Origin: Scylla paramamosain
Taxonomy: Eukaryota > Arthropoda > Malacostraca > Decapoda > Portunidae
NCBI RefSeq assembly: GCF_035594125.1
Contig: NC_087198.1
Location: forward strand, 5,891,465-5,955,464
DNA: 64,000 bases
Reading direction: 5' to 3'
How positions within the stretch are numbered: the stretch's first letter is position 1; each line of letters begins with the position of its first letter. Made by a program: the position numbers and the translations under genes. The notes under the pieces were generated by a model. That model was not told where the DNA came from. It was given only the letters and a program-made list of their open reading frames with translations, and did no database searches. Shown here piece after piece: positions 28,356-39,639 of this stretch.

Positions 28356-28357
<2 letters not shown>

Positions 28358-28409
<52 letters not shown>

Positions 28410-28516
28410 GTACTACTACTACTAATCGTACTACTACTACTACTACTAATCGTACTACTACTAGTACTACTCGTACTACTACTACTACTTCTACTACTAC
28501 TACTACTACTACAACA

Positions 28517-28574
<58 letters not shown>

Positions 28575-28620
28575 ACACATCTACTACCACCACCACCACC
28601 ACCACCACCACCACCACCAT

Positions 28621-28673
<53 letters not shown>

Positions 28674-28690
28674 TCACCACCACCACCACC

Positions 28691-28731
<41 letters not shown>

Positions 28732-29104
28732 CACCACCACGAATACCACCACCACCACTACTACCACCGCCACAACCACCACTACTACCACCGCCTCCAC
28801 TACTACCACCGACACTACCACCACCACCACCACCACCACTACTACTACCACCGTCACCACTACTACCACCGCCACCACCACCACTACTACCACTACCACT
28901 GCTACTACCACCATCACCACTACCACTACTACTACCACCACCACAACCAACACCACCAACACCACCACAACCACCACCACCACCACCACCACCACAACAA
29001 CAACAACCACCACCACCACCACCACCCACCACTACTACTACCACTACCGCTGCTACTACTACTTACTACCACCACTACCACCAGTACTACTACTACTTTT
29101 ACTG

Positions 29105-29140
<36 letters not shown>

Positions 29141-29142
29141 TT
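28358..29142. repeat. (ACT)n/(ACC)n trinucleotide megatract
   Basis: About 785 bp of ACT and ACC trinucleotides with scattered ACA, GCC and CGT variants. Blocks alternate between ACT-pure and ACC-pure stretches. It yields long spurious frames of Leu, Pro, Ser, Gly or Val on both strands. Confidence 0.95.
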
Positions 29143-29146
29143 GCAG

Positions 29147-29411
29147 GTGACCCATGAACTACCTCTAACAATGGTGATGAAGAACCAGAAGTGGGTTGTA
29201 GGTGACGAGATAACTATCCCAGGTCATCCCGGAAGTGGCGAGGTGACCCCATACAGCTCCACAAGGTCGTGGAGGACACCAGACATAGCCACGTGGTCGC
29301 CTACACTCAGCCATCCACCTCACCTGCCCCAGACTGCTACCCGGACACCATCCAGCCACAAGAACCCAGATAAGCACTTCCTGGGTCCTTGGTTGTGGTT
29401 AGCTAGCTAGT
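29147..29411 (+). CDS. Candidate terminal exon, product unknown
   Basis: It follows CTATTGCAG at the end of the trinucleotide tract. From the first base one frame is open for 88 codons (VTHELPLTMVMKNQKWVVGD...) to TAG at 29409-29411. From about 29217 a second frame is also open and reads HKVVEDTRHSHVVAY...TIQPQEPR before TAA near 29370, and it looks at least as protein-like. A T-rich, 3'-UTR-like region follows. Either frame could be real, or neither. No family was recognised. Confidence 0.3.
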
Positions 29412-30905
29412 TTGTTTAGGGGTCACTTGCTGTACATAGGAACCCTCCTCGGTCTGATGCTATTTTTTTTATTTTTATTTTTGAGGTGTAACGCTGTGCT
29501 CTACGTGAGAGTGATAGTGTTTATCTTTATTTATTTATTTTTTTTCCTGAAGACCAGTTCTGATGTTATCTTGGAGGTTAACGGAGAAGAGTTCTTCACA
29601 ACTGTGTTTGTTGTTTTATTTTATTTTTTTATTGGTCACTTTTTGTTTTTTGTTGTGATTGTTATTAATTTTATTTATTTGTATTGAAATATGTGAGTGT
29701 GAATGCAGCACAATATATAAAGGTGTGCATTCCAGAGTGAAAGGAAGGCGTGCACAGGGTAGAGTGCACAGGATGCAGTGCCTTGTTTTTATCACCAGAC
29801 CTTGATTGACTGAAGCAAATGAAAACTTTGGTGTGAGTACCTTACAAAGACACTTGACAATACTAATGTCACCTCACCTCGTGGTTTCACCTTAAACCTA
29901 CAAACATTGGCTGGACACAAGGTCATAGAAATAATTTATTCTCATTTATTCTCATCTTTACAAATTACAGTCTTTACACATCAAAGTAACTAATCACCTT
30001 TATTCATCCACTTGAGGGGGTTGAAGGATCGCTAATCCCATATTAAATTGCCTGTGTTCAACTCGCCTCTCCTCCCTCATTTATTGACCAATTCATTTAA
30101 AAAATATTTTGATCAGGAAGGTTGCAAGAAGGATGTCTGCTATCTTTTTTTTTTTTTGTACGATAAGTTTTTTTTTCAATGAAAAAGTAAAAAAAAAACT
30201 GTGTCAAATATTTACTTTCAAATATTTGTCAGAAATCAAAATCAGTTACAAACAAAAATGACGACAGCAGACTTTGTTCGCCTCTCACAGCTTGATAAGC
30301 CGCAATGGCCCATCTGTGTGTAACACCAATAACAACGGAGATCATTTTTATACGCCAAAATCCGCCATTTTAAGTTATGTCAAAGTTTAAGGGATGACTA
30401 TAATACACCTATTGCAGCTAAGGACTTGAAATTCACATGATATATACATCACAATATGTTGAAAAACAGATATAGATTAATTTAGTTACTACGATCGGTT
30501 TTGTACATAGGCCTAAAGTAATTCATGATTTCACCCTTAATTACCCGGGGGGAGGGGGAAGGCGGGTGAAAACAATTTTTGTTATATTTCGACTTTTAGA
30601 TCAAAACCAGTGTTTAACTGTTTGAAATAAATAAAATATTAATGCAAAAGATATCTAATGCAGACACATTGACTATTTCCTAGATTTACGGAAAAATATT
30701 TATCTCATTTTTCGTATATAAATTTGAAAAAAATAGTTAGACCTAAAATTACGTACTCTCTAATGTTGTACGCAGCAAAAGAACCATAGATATTCATAGG
30801 AGACTGAGGAAGAACGGGTACGCCAGAAAGAAAAAAAAAAAAAAAGTCATGTCTCGCAGCGGGCGAAACCGTGAAATTTCATAACAGAAGACCTCATTAC
30901 ATTAG

Positions 30906-30908
<3 letters not shown>
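29412..30908. other. AT-rich unassigned sequence
   Basis: T-rich to 29690, then AT-rich DNA with short A and T runs. 29935-29965 holds a duplicated TTTATTCTCA word. No coding or element signature was seen. Confidence 0.4.

Positions 30909-30966
<58 letters not shown>
30909..30966. repeat. (TA)n microsatellite
   Basis: A perfect TA array of about 58 bp. Confidence 0.95.
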
Positions 30967-30968
<2 letters not shown>

Positions 30969-31257
30969 AAACATTACATATATAAAAAATGGGAAAAAAA
31001 ATGTAGAAAATAAAAAAATAAAAAAAAAATTCATATCCGGATCGTACAACGACACCCTTGATGCAAAACATGTTTGCGCGCCTGACAATGTTAAGACACA
31101 CGACACACACTTCCCTTGAGAAAAGATGATAGCCTTCACGAGTGTCTTACTATTTCTTTGCAGAGCCCCTCTTCTTGATGACGACGCGTACACTGTCAGC
31201 TACACTTTGCAGTGTCTCACTTAAATTTTTCTCTATCTTTGTATCTCTCCATTTCAG

Positions 31258-31348
31258 ATAAATTGTTATCTTTCCAAGGGTTGAGGAGAACATGGTCGTG
31301 GTTCAAGTGAAGCCACTACAGCCACTCCCTGACAAGCCTTCCACACCG
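31258..31348 (+). CDS. Candidate first coding exon (MVVVQVKPLQPLPDKPSTP)
   Basis: It is bounded by a strong acceptor (T/C tract ending CATTTCAG at 31257) and a consensus donor CCG|GTGAGT (31349). The ATG at 31292 opens a 19-codon frame ending in phase 0 exactly at the donor. The preceding 34 bases contain an in-frame stop, consistent with a 5' UTR. The next phase-0 acceptor noticed on this strand is at 34562. I do not recognise the peptide. Confidence 0.4.
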
Positions 31349-32204
31349 GTGAGTGTTGTTCAAGCATGTATTAGTATTGCTAATTCCTTATTTCCTAGAA
31401 CATCTACCACTATATAATGGCAATGTCTTTCCAACACAAATAACGTCAAGCAAAAATAAACTCTACACTAACTAAGTGATGAAAAACGTAGCATCATCCG
31501 CTGCACAAAACAATACAGCAGCGAAGTGACACTGCCAGGACTTGAACCAACACCTCCACTGACACCTGCCGTGGTGCCAGGGAGTGCCGAGGCCTGTGCT
31601 GCCCCCACGCTGAGAGAGGGAGAAAGAGAAGAGCATTAGAGAGGAATGACCGTGGCAGGAAGGATGGTGTGTTAGGTGACTGGTTCAGACAGTGACAGTG
31701 GACAGAAGAAATGCTGGAGAATGATTAAACCACAGGTGGTTCATGTTGTAGTTGTTCAAGATTTCGAAGAAAATTTATTTTTTTTTCCTAGACAGACAGT
31801 GGCAGCAGACACACAAGAGACGATGGTGTGGTGGACAAGAGGATGCAGGGAGACAGCAGACAGAATGGAAGTTACAGATGAAAGAAGAGCAGGTCAAGCC
31901 ATGGCAGCAGACACATAGACAGACAGATTGGATAAGAAAGAAGTATTATTTAGTGAGGTAAGGAACTGTACAACCCTTCACAGTGCTGACTACTTGATAG
32001 CAGAGGTGGTTCATGTTGGTTCAGGATTTGGTTTGAAGCTGTTACGTGAAAAGAACATTCTGAGGAACGAGAGGTTGTATTGTCACTTGTCAACAAAGTG
32101 GCAGAGTATTGCTATAACACTTATAGCCAAAGCTGTACCAGCTGCCTGAGTGTGTCATGTCCATTGTGTACTTACAGTCACCTTTGTCATGTCTACGCTA
32201 GTGG
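31349..32204. other. Unassigned sequence
   Basis: 31790-31930 contains loosely repeated GGCAGCAGACACA words. 31525-31545 holds an isolated tRNA-B-box-like word on the minus strand. No gene was seen. Confidence 0.35.
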
Positions 32205-33625
32205 AGGAGAGGGAAGAACAAACCTTGAATCGTCCAGGGTTAGAGTTTTTAGCAAAGGTTTGAGCGAAGAGTTCAGCTTTAGAGATAGATGTGATAGCAG
32301 TGGTGCCATCTGGTTGAAATAAAGAAGGGAAAGGAGAAGCAAAGTTATTATAGATGTTTTTGGGTAAGTGCCAGAAGTCACGAGGGAGAGTTAGATCTTG
32401 AAACGTTTTGACACTTTCTGTTAATGAAGGAGTTTTTTTTTGGCTAATTGGAGAACAGACTTGGCATGGCAGAAATGTAAAGTGCATTAGATTCCGGTGA
32501 TGGAAGAAGGCTTAAGCACCTTTGGTGGGCCACCTCTCTATCATGTATAGCACGAGAACAAGCTATGTTAAACCAAGTTTAACTTTTGAAGGTTTAGGTC
32601 GAGAAAAAGAGTGAGGAATGTACGCCTCCATGCCAGACACTATCACCTCTGTTATGCGCTCAGCACACAAAGACGGGTCTCTGACACGGAAGCAGTAGTC
32701 ATTTTCCAAGGAAAATCAGCAAAATACCTCCATGTTCCCCCAACTAGTACAGGCAAAACGCCAGTGGCACCTTCCTTTTGGGGGATCCTGAGGAGGGATT
32801 GGAGCGATAGGACAAGATACAGATATGAGACTGTGATCGGAGGAGCCCAACGGAGAAGAAAGGGTGACAGCATAAGCAGAAGGATTAGAGGTCAGGATAA
32901 GGTCAAGAATGTTGGGCCTATCTTCAAGACGGTCAGGAATACGAGTAAGGTGTTGCACCAATTGCTTTAGGTCGTGGAGAATAGCAAAGTCTAAGGCTAG
33001 TTCACCAGGATGGTCAGTGAAGGGAGAGGAAAGCCAAAGTTGGTGGTGAACATTGAAGTCAGTCTCCAAGAATTAAGATCTCTGCAAAAGGGAAGAGAGT
33101 CAATGTGCTCCACTTTGGAAGTTAAGTAGTCAAAGAATTTTTCATAGTCAGAAGAGTTATTTGAGAGGTATACAGCACAGATAAATTTAGTTTGAGAGTG
33201 ACTCTGTTGTCGTACCCTGGTGGTGGAAAACTCGGAAGATTCAAGAGAGTGGAAAGCAGGTTAAGTCATTGCGCACATGAACACAGCATCCAGCTTTGGA
33301 TCGAAAATGAGGATAGAGAAAGTAGGAGGGAACAGAAAAGGGGCTAATATCAGTTGCCTCAGACATCTGAGTTTTAGTGACGAAAGGATGATGAAGCTTA
33401 ATAGAGGAGAGGCAGTGTTCTACAGATTGAACGCGAATGTTGCAGAAGTTTATGAAGAAAAACTGAGAGGGGTATCAAGACATTTAGGGTCGTTACCAGA
33501 AGAGCAGTCTGACCCGGGGACAATTGTGGTCCGCTCACCAGATGGGGTCTCCGAGGCTGGTGTAGGAGTATGTGTGTAATAATTAGGTGCTGGTAGTTGT
33601 TTTGTGTGCAGGAAGAGAGATATCT
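32205..33625 (-). mobile_element. LINE family A, copy 3 (3'-truncated, decayed)
   Basis: On the minus strand this matches the 5' UTR, endonuclease and linker part of copy 2, from a CCAGATGGGG...CTCCGAGGCTGG segment (33540-33565) down to the region before the RT (about 32205). It lacks the whole RT and 3' tail. Several frameshifts are visible, including insertions near 32435, 32510 and 33060. Endonuclease pieces such as [13 protein letters not shown] and SSDHSLIS are still readable. Loss of the 3' end is not explained by incomplete reverse transcription, so a later deletion is likely. Confidence 0.8.
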
Positions 33626-34562
33626 CCATGACTATAACGTTGGGTACGATTGAAAACATCCTTTGGTTTCCACAGATATGTACACACTAGTAGTAACAGT
33701 TTTCACCTGTAGCACCAGAAACAGTCTTCCTCACACGAACCGTTTTACTGCCGGGACTTAAAGGCTGATGAAGCAGTGCGGCGGAGGTCACGCCTCTCAG
33801 AGTGTTTATACTTGTTGTCAACACCGCCATAACTAATACAAACTCTTTAGTGCAGGTAGTTAAATAACTGCAATCATTGTTCCAGATTCCTAAATTCACA
33901 AAGTGCATAACTCATTCCAAGTTTTTATTGCAGATAATTAAAGTTTTAGTGAAATAATTATTCCTATTCCTAATGTTGTGTGGTGCATTATCTCAGACAG
34001 GACCACTGGAAGCTGTCAGAGTGCTGTGGCACGTGGCAAGAACCAAGTGTTCAGGAGCACACACTGTCCCTTTACCAGTCAGCAGGTTACGAAAAACAAT
34101 GCAGAATTTTGTTGAGTAATCAAAGTAATAAAACGTAAATGATAAAATGTCAGTACTGATTTAGAGTGTCACACTCCACCATGGCAAAGACTGCCGGCTG
34201 AGTAATATTCAAGTTGTATTAGTGAGACTCTACTCAATGTTAATTATAAGGCAGGTGTAAAAAAAATAGTTAAAAATGTATCATAGTACAAGAAAATGAC
34301 AGTTCAAAATGTAAACATATCTTTAACAAGTAGACTTGAATGGTCATTAAGCAGTACAGCAGACCCTTCCTACAGTAAATTCACTATTATTTGTAGACTG
34401 GCCTTATTTGTCTCTCATCATTTTACTTTTCTCATTATTCTGTCTTGTTTTATCATTAATACTTGAGTGCCTTCATGTTATCTCTATCATTGTGACTGTT
34501 TCTCTCATTATGTTGCTGATGTTGTCTACTCTCATCATCTGACTGACTGCTCGCCTTCACAG
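33626..34562. other. Unassigned sequence
   Basis: AT-rich intergenic or intronic DNA without recognisable features. Confidence 0.4.
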
Positions 34563-34661
34563 GTCTGGGCGGCTTGGAAGCCTCACTACAAACTGAAGAC
34601 CCGTTCACTTGAAGGACACAGTTGGAGTCGGACACAAGATCCAAGAGGGAGTTATTTTTAA
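34563..34661 (+). CDS. Candidate terminal exon
   Basis: A long C/T-rich tract ends in CGCCTTCACAG at 34562. Two readings are open. From phase 2, LGGLEASLQTEDPFT stops at TGA (34610-34612) and resembles a plausible C-terminus. From phase 0 (compatible with the exon at 31258-31348), VWAAWKPHYKLKTRS continues to TAA at 34659-34661. No family was recognised, and joining to other exons is speculative. Confidence 0.3.
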   Translation, partial: VWAAWKPHYKLKTRSLEGHSWSRTQDPRGSYF

Positions 34662-35044
34662 ACGAGAGCTTCAGGCAGAAAATTCGAGTGGATTTTCAAC
34701 TCTAAAAATAACTTTTTTGGGGGGATATTTTGAACCTTCTTTATCTTGAAAAATAACTCCAGATATTATGACTCTAGCTGGAAGTTGACCTGAGCAATGT
34801 AGGGTTTGCTGCAGTGAGATTACCAAGGCACGAGTGTCTGGGATTTAAAAATGATGGATATGTGTCCTGTGTGCTGCTGTGCTGGGAGGAGAGGAGCAGC
34901 AGCAGTCGTGGGGCTCTGTTGCTGCTGTCATTGGTGCAGCCGTTCACTCCTGCAGCTACCTTCCCTCAACATACTGTGTCTTCCCTCACCTGCAATGAAC
35001 AACTATGAACAATACTTCTCCTGCGATGAGGAACAGTGAATAAC

Positions 35045-35158
<114 letters not shown>

Positions 35159-35692
35159 CAGTATGTCCCCCACAGTATGTTTACAAACCCACAGTGACTC
35201 TCCACAGCCCCTCACCAACAATTGTCTCCTTCACACACACACACACAAATGTTAGAATCTTGTAGTGTCTACAACAAGGAATGGAACCGAAATCGACAAG
35301 CCAAATTTTCTTCCAGCCTGCGTGAGTGTAGTGAGGCTCAATGTGTGTGTACAAGTGAAGAATATATATTAGATGCTTGACTCAAAAATATGAGGCTTAC
35401 ACAAAAATACAGGACACAACTTGAGTGTGGTGAGTCAAAGGTGAGTCAAAATGCTCAACTTTGAATTAACTTACAACAAAAACTAACTAAATAAAACACA
35501 CTATAAAGAAATAATCTCATCAATTAACACTGAAAAAAAATATATATACACCAACACAAAATAAATAAATAAATAAATAAATGAAGACTAAATAAAGCAA
35601 ATTAATCTGAACGCTAACAAACAAACCAACATAGTCGTATATTTTTTAACACTACGGTGAAGAAAGATAATGAAGCTTTAACATTGAGTGTG

Positions 35693-35724
35693 AGAGAGAG
35701 AGAGAGAGAATTTTGTGGTCTTCC

Positions 35725-35795
<71 letters not shown>
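35693..35795. repeat. (GA)n-(CT)n inverted pair
   Basis: A short GA block (35693-35709) faces a CT block (35731-35795) across a 20-bp spacer, giving hairpin potential. Confidence 0.9.
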
Positions 35796-35799
<4 letters not shown>

Positions 35800-36175
35800 C
35801 AAACAATAAAAAAAACAAAAAAGTAAATAAACAAAATACAAGCAAATAATAATAGCCGTCCACACCAATCCACATACACCAAGCCATCCCAATCCAGCCA
35901 ATCACGAGCCAGCAGCAGACACACCGAGAGGATTGGGAGAAAGAGGAAAAAGAAAAAAATGAAAAATAATGGATACCGGGAGAATAAGAAAAGAATAAGA
36001 AAAAAAATGGCGAATCAAGAGAAAAATGAGAAAAATAAAGGAAAAAAAATACGAATAAAATCAAAAGGAACAAATGAGGGAAGAGAAAAAATGGGGTGAG
36101 GAGGGGAACACTTACGAAAATAAACCAAACAATAGGGCATTACATTGTGATTACGTATAGCAGGGATGGATTATG

Positions 36176-36509
<334 letters not shown>

Positions 36510-36735
36510 CCCTTTCTTTTTACCTTATCTATCACAATAACCCTTTTCTACCTCCTATTCCTTCCCTTCCAAATGAAACCGAACCATTAAGAAGTATCAC
36601 TTGCTTCTCTCCTGTAACTTAATGAAACGCTCGAATTAATTCATAAGGTGCGCAAAGGAGCTTAATTAATAAACAGGAAAGATTAAAAATGCATTGTGGG
36701 GAAAAAAAAGGTGAAATATGAATGAGTTTGAGGAA

Positions 36736-36738
<3 letters not shown>

Positions 36739-36777
<39 letters not shown>
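36739..36777. repeat. (GT)n microsatellite
   Basis: A perfect GT array of about 39 bp. Confidence 0.95.
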
Positions 36778-36779
<2 letters not shown>

Positions 36780-36916
36780 GGTAATGAGTTTTTTAACTGA
36801 AGAATGTAAGGTATTGGATCCGAAAGCATAAGAGATTGAACGCCCTGAGTGAAGCGGTTACAGGTGTCTATTGTTCCCGTGGTTGATATACTGAGACAAC
36901 TTGTTCGCCACCTTGC

Positions 36917-37991
36917 AATTAGAGACGTGGCAGTGAGGCTGGTAGATACCTATCAGCGCCAGCATTTTTAATTGTCTGCGATTTCCTGGGGCAAAGGGGT
37001 GTCTTAGCTAAATTTGAAATCGATGTGCAGGAAAAGTACAGCATGAATTGCTGCACAAGTGTATCTAAAATTAAAAACATAACCCTTAATATTAATATTC
37101 ATACTTACTGGTGTATGATAAGGCTTTGTTAATTGAATTATAAGATAAAACTAAAAATAGGTAATGATTTTTTTTTAAGTAAGTATGAACAGTAAAAATA
37201 AAAGGATGTTGATTTCGGCTTGTGCATTTTATCTGGGAATGTTGAAAAATATCAGATATCACTGACACGTCCTGTATATGAAAGTAATCAGTGAAATAAA
37301 AAAAGAACAGCACCGCTGGCGGACGTACGACGTACTTATCTTGATCATGATTCTTCAGTTAAAAAAAGCGCCGCACGCCGTTAGGAAGGAGTGTAAAGTG
37401 TAAACAATAGCCTCTCAGTTCTGCCGATACAAAGGCCTTTACTTTGCTTTACTATATCCAGAATAGGGTATAGCTCGTTCTTTCGGGAATTTTCTTAATT
37501 CCGCTGTAGTCCATGATTGTGGCGGTGATGTATCCATTGTGCAGGGTAGTCGAGTAAGCGTGGTCCTGTGTTTTGGTTTGCTCGCTGCCCAAGTACCCGA
37601 GGATAGTGATCGTACCGCAAAAATAAAGTCTCTGATACAAAATTATATTTTCTTTACATTAAATGGATTTGCCTGTTGTTTAGTACATGAAAATGCAAGT
37701 ATATATTAGTATACTTCCATTGAGGTCAGTAGAAAATTACAGATTGCCTGCCTTGATACACTTATAGGCTCTTTTAAGAATATCATCTGAAATTATGAAT
37801 AGAGGCTCAAACAATGTCATGTGCTGTCAGTTATCACGAAATTAATTGACTTAAAATTCAGACGCATTACTGTGCAACGATACACCTTTGTAAGCTTGTA
37901 AAACCTTGCCCCAAAAGATATTTATTTTCCGGCGAGAATTAAAAATTCTGGCGCTATCTGGTATCAAAACGCTCACTGCGACGTCTCTAAT
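36917..37991. mobile_element. 1.07-kb element with diverged ~80-bp terminal inverted repeats
   Basis: The left end (36917-36998: AATTAGAGACGTGGCAGTGAG ... CAGCGCCAG ... TTTTTAATT ... GGGGCAAAG) matches the reverse complement of 37904-37991 in the same order. Identity is roughly 70-75 percent by eye, with small indels. The interior is AT-rich and has no transposase. This fits a non-autonomous DNA transposon. The target-site duplication is unclear. Confidence 0.6.
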
Positions 37992-38105
37992 TTCCTATAC
38001 AGGGTGTAACGCGAGTTTCTGCAAATACTGAAAGAGGTGAAAGAACGTTTAATTCTAAGTAGAAAATGTTCTATGCACATATGCATTTTAAGGCTTTGTT
38101 TACCC

Positions 38106-38674
38106 ATCAGAGGATTTGAAAATGTACGGGACTCGCGGGTGTGCTCTGTGAAATGACGGACACACGGTTGTATTGTCGCAGCCTCGGAGGTGCCACTTAG
38201 TCATATTACGAATGGTTTAATATTACATTATCTTATAACAAGACAAATGGGATTACAAAGCATGTAATTTACCGATAAGCGTTACAGGACAACATTATTG
38301 CGGTGATTAAAAGTACTTCTGTAAAATGCTACGCGGCATCATCAAAGCGAGGGAGGAGGGCGGGTGGGTAGCCTGCCCTTGCGACCTTGAAAACAGCTGA
38401 GAGACGATGCCACGTAGCATTTTACAGGAGTACATTTTATCACCGCAATAATGTTGTTGTGTAATGCTTATCGGTAAATTACATGCTTTTTTATATCATT
38501 TGTCTTGTTATAAGATACTGCAATATTCCACAGCCTGCAAAAAATAACATTAAACCATTCGTAATTTGAACAAGTGGCACCTCCGAGGCTGAGACAATGC
38601 AGCCGTCTGCACTTCACCTCACAGCTACACGCAGGGCACAGCAGCGAGTCCCCTACATTTTCAACTCCTCTGAC
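38106..38674. mobile_element. Large foldback element (arms ~240 bp, loop ~60 bp)
   Basis: The left arm 38106-38342 and right arm 38403-38674 are reverse complements along nearly their full length. Shared blocks in inverted order are TTGAAAATGTA-GGGACTCGC, CAGCCTCGGAGGTGCCACTT, TTACGAATGGTTTAAT, ATCTTATAACAAGACAAATG, CATGTAATTTACCGATAAGC, AACATTATTGCGGTGAT and TGTAAAATGCTACG. The right arm has an extra insertion of about 30 bp (near 38517-38547). Identity elsewhere is about 85-90 percent. No ORF is present. It is followed within 35 bp by a candidate exon. Confidence 0.85.
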
Positions 38675-38696
38675 GCACGTCGCCCACCACCAGGGT

Positions 38697-38843
38697 CAGC
38701 GGGCGGACATGATGCAGAAGAAGGCGCGGGAGCCAAAGTATTCATCCGCCGTCCACCGCTCCCCGTCGCTGAGAAAGCTGCTCCTTGCGTCACAGCTGAG
38801 GAAGAGAGAGGCGAGGGATAGGTCACTCCTGCAGGAACACGAA
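38697..38843 (+). CDS. Candidate first coding exon, Lys/Arg-rich (MMQKKAREPKY...)
   Basis: The ATG at 38709 opens 45 codons that end in phase 0 at a consensus donor GAA|GTAAGA (38844). The peptide is basic and helical: MMQKKAREPKYSSAV, then RKLLLASQLRKREARD and a LLQEHE end. It has a weak resemblance to the M-Q-x-K-K...P-K-Y...L-L...R-K-x-E pattern of NSRP1/CCDC55-type splicing-regulator proteins. That resemblance is from memory and not proof. The frame is open upstream to 38574, inside the foldback arm. Confidence 0.35.
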
Positions 38844-38844
38844 G

Positions 38845-39541
38845 TAAGAACGAACGCCAATAGACATGGCCACTCGGAGGGATACAAAGGAAAAAACAAG
38901 AAGTAAAAGATAAGGACCGGAGGTTGAAATCGCTCACACATGAACAAACAGTAATAGATAAGAGCACGGAGTTTATTTAGATCACTCACAAAGAAATACA
39001 AATGAAGAACAAACATATCTAACTTGCATTTTGGTTCTTCCGAGGCTGTCTGTGATAAAGTACACTGAGCAATCTTGTAAAGTGGATGTAGGCTGGAAAA
39101 TGCAAGGATGCAGGCACGGTGAGAGAGGGAGGGAAAGTGAGAGGGAGGGAGGAAGAGAGGCAGAAAGGAGGGAAGGAAGGAACGTAGGAGAAAAGAAAGG
39201 AATAAATAAAAGCAAAGCCTTCCCCACCAAAAAAATAATTAATTAATAAAATGAAATAAATAAATAAATAAAAGTAAAACGGAGAAAAAAAAGAAAAAAG
39301 GAAGGTATGAACAAAAGGAGAGGGAAAGGAAGAAACGGATAAGAAAAGGAGAGAAATCAAATGAAAGAAAGGAAGGCAGGAAGGATAAAAAAAAATGAAA
39401 TAACGGAAAGGTAGAAAACGAAGAAAGGAAATCAAATAAATACAAAAAGGAAGGAAGAAAGAAAGAGGAAGGAAAACGATGCCATAAGTAATGAGAGAGT
39501 TAAACCAAAAAAAAAAAAAAAAACAGACAAGACTTGAATAG

Positions 39542-39639
<98 letters not shown>

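Noticed and set aside
28214..29150. Long Leu/Pro-, Gly/Ser- and Val-rich frames on both strands
   Set aside because: Artefacts of the ACT/ACC trinucleotide tract; frames are open on both strands at once.
31500..31600. Possible tRNA or tRNA-derived SINE (GGTTCAAGTCC B-box word on the minus strand)
   Set aside because: The A-box region does not fit and no acceptor or anticodon stem can be drawn; a lone B-box word occurs by chance.
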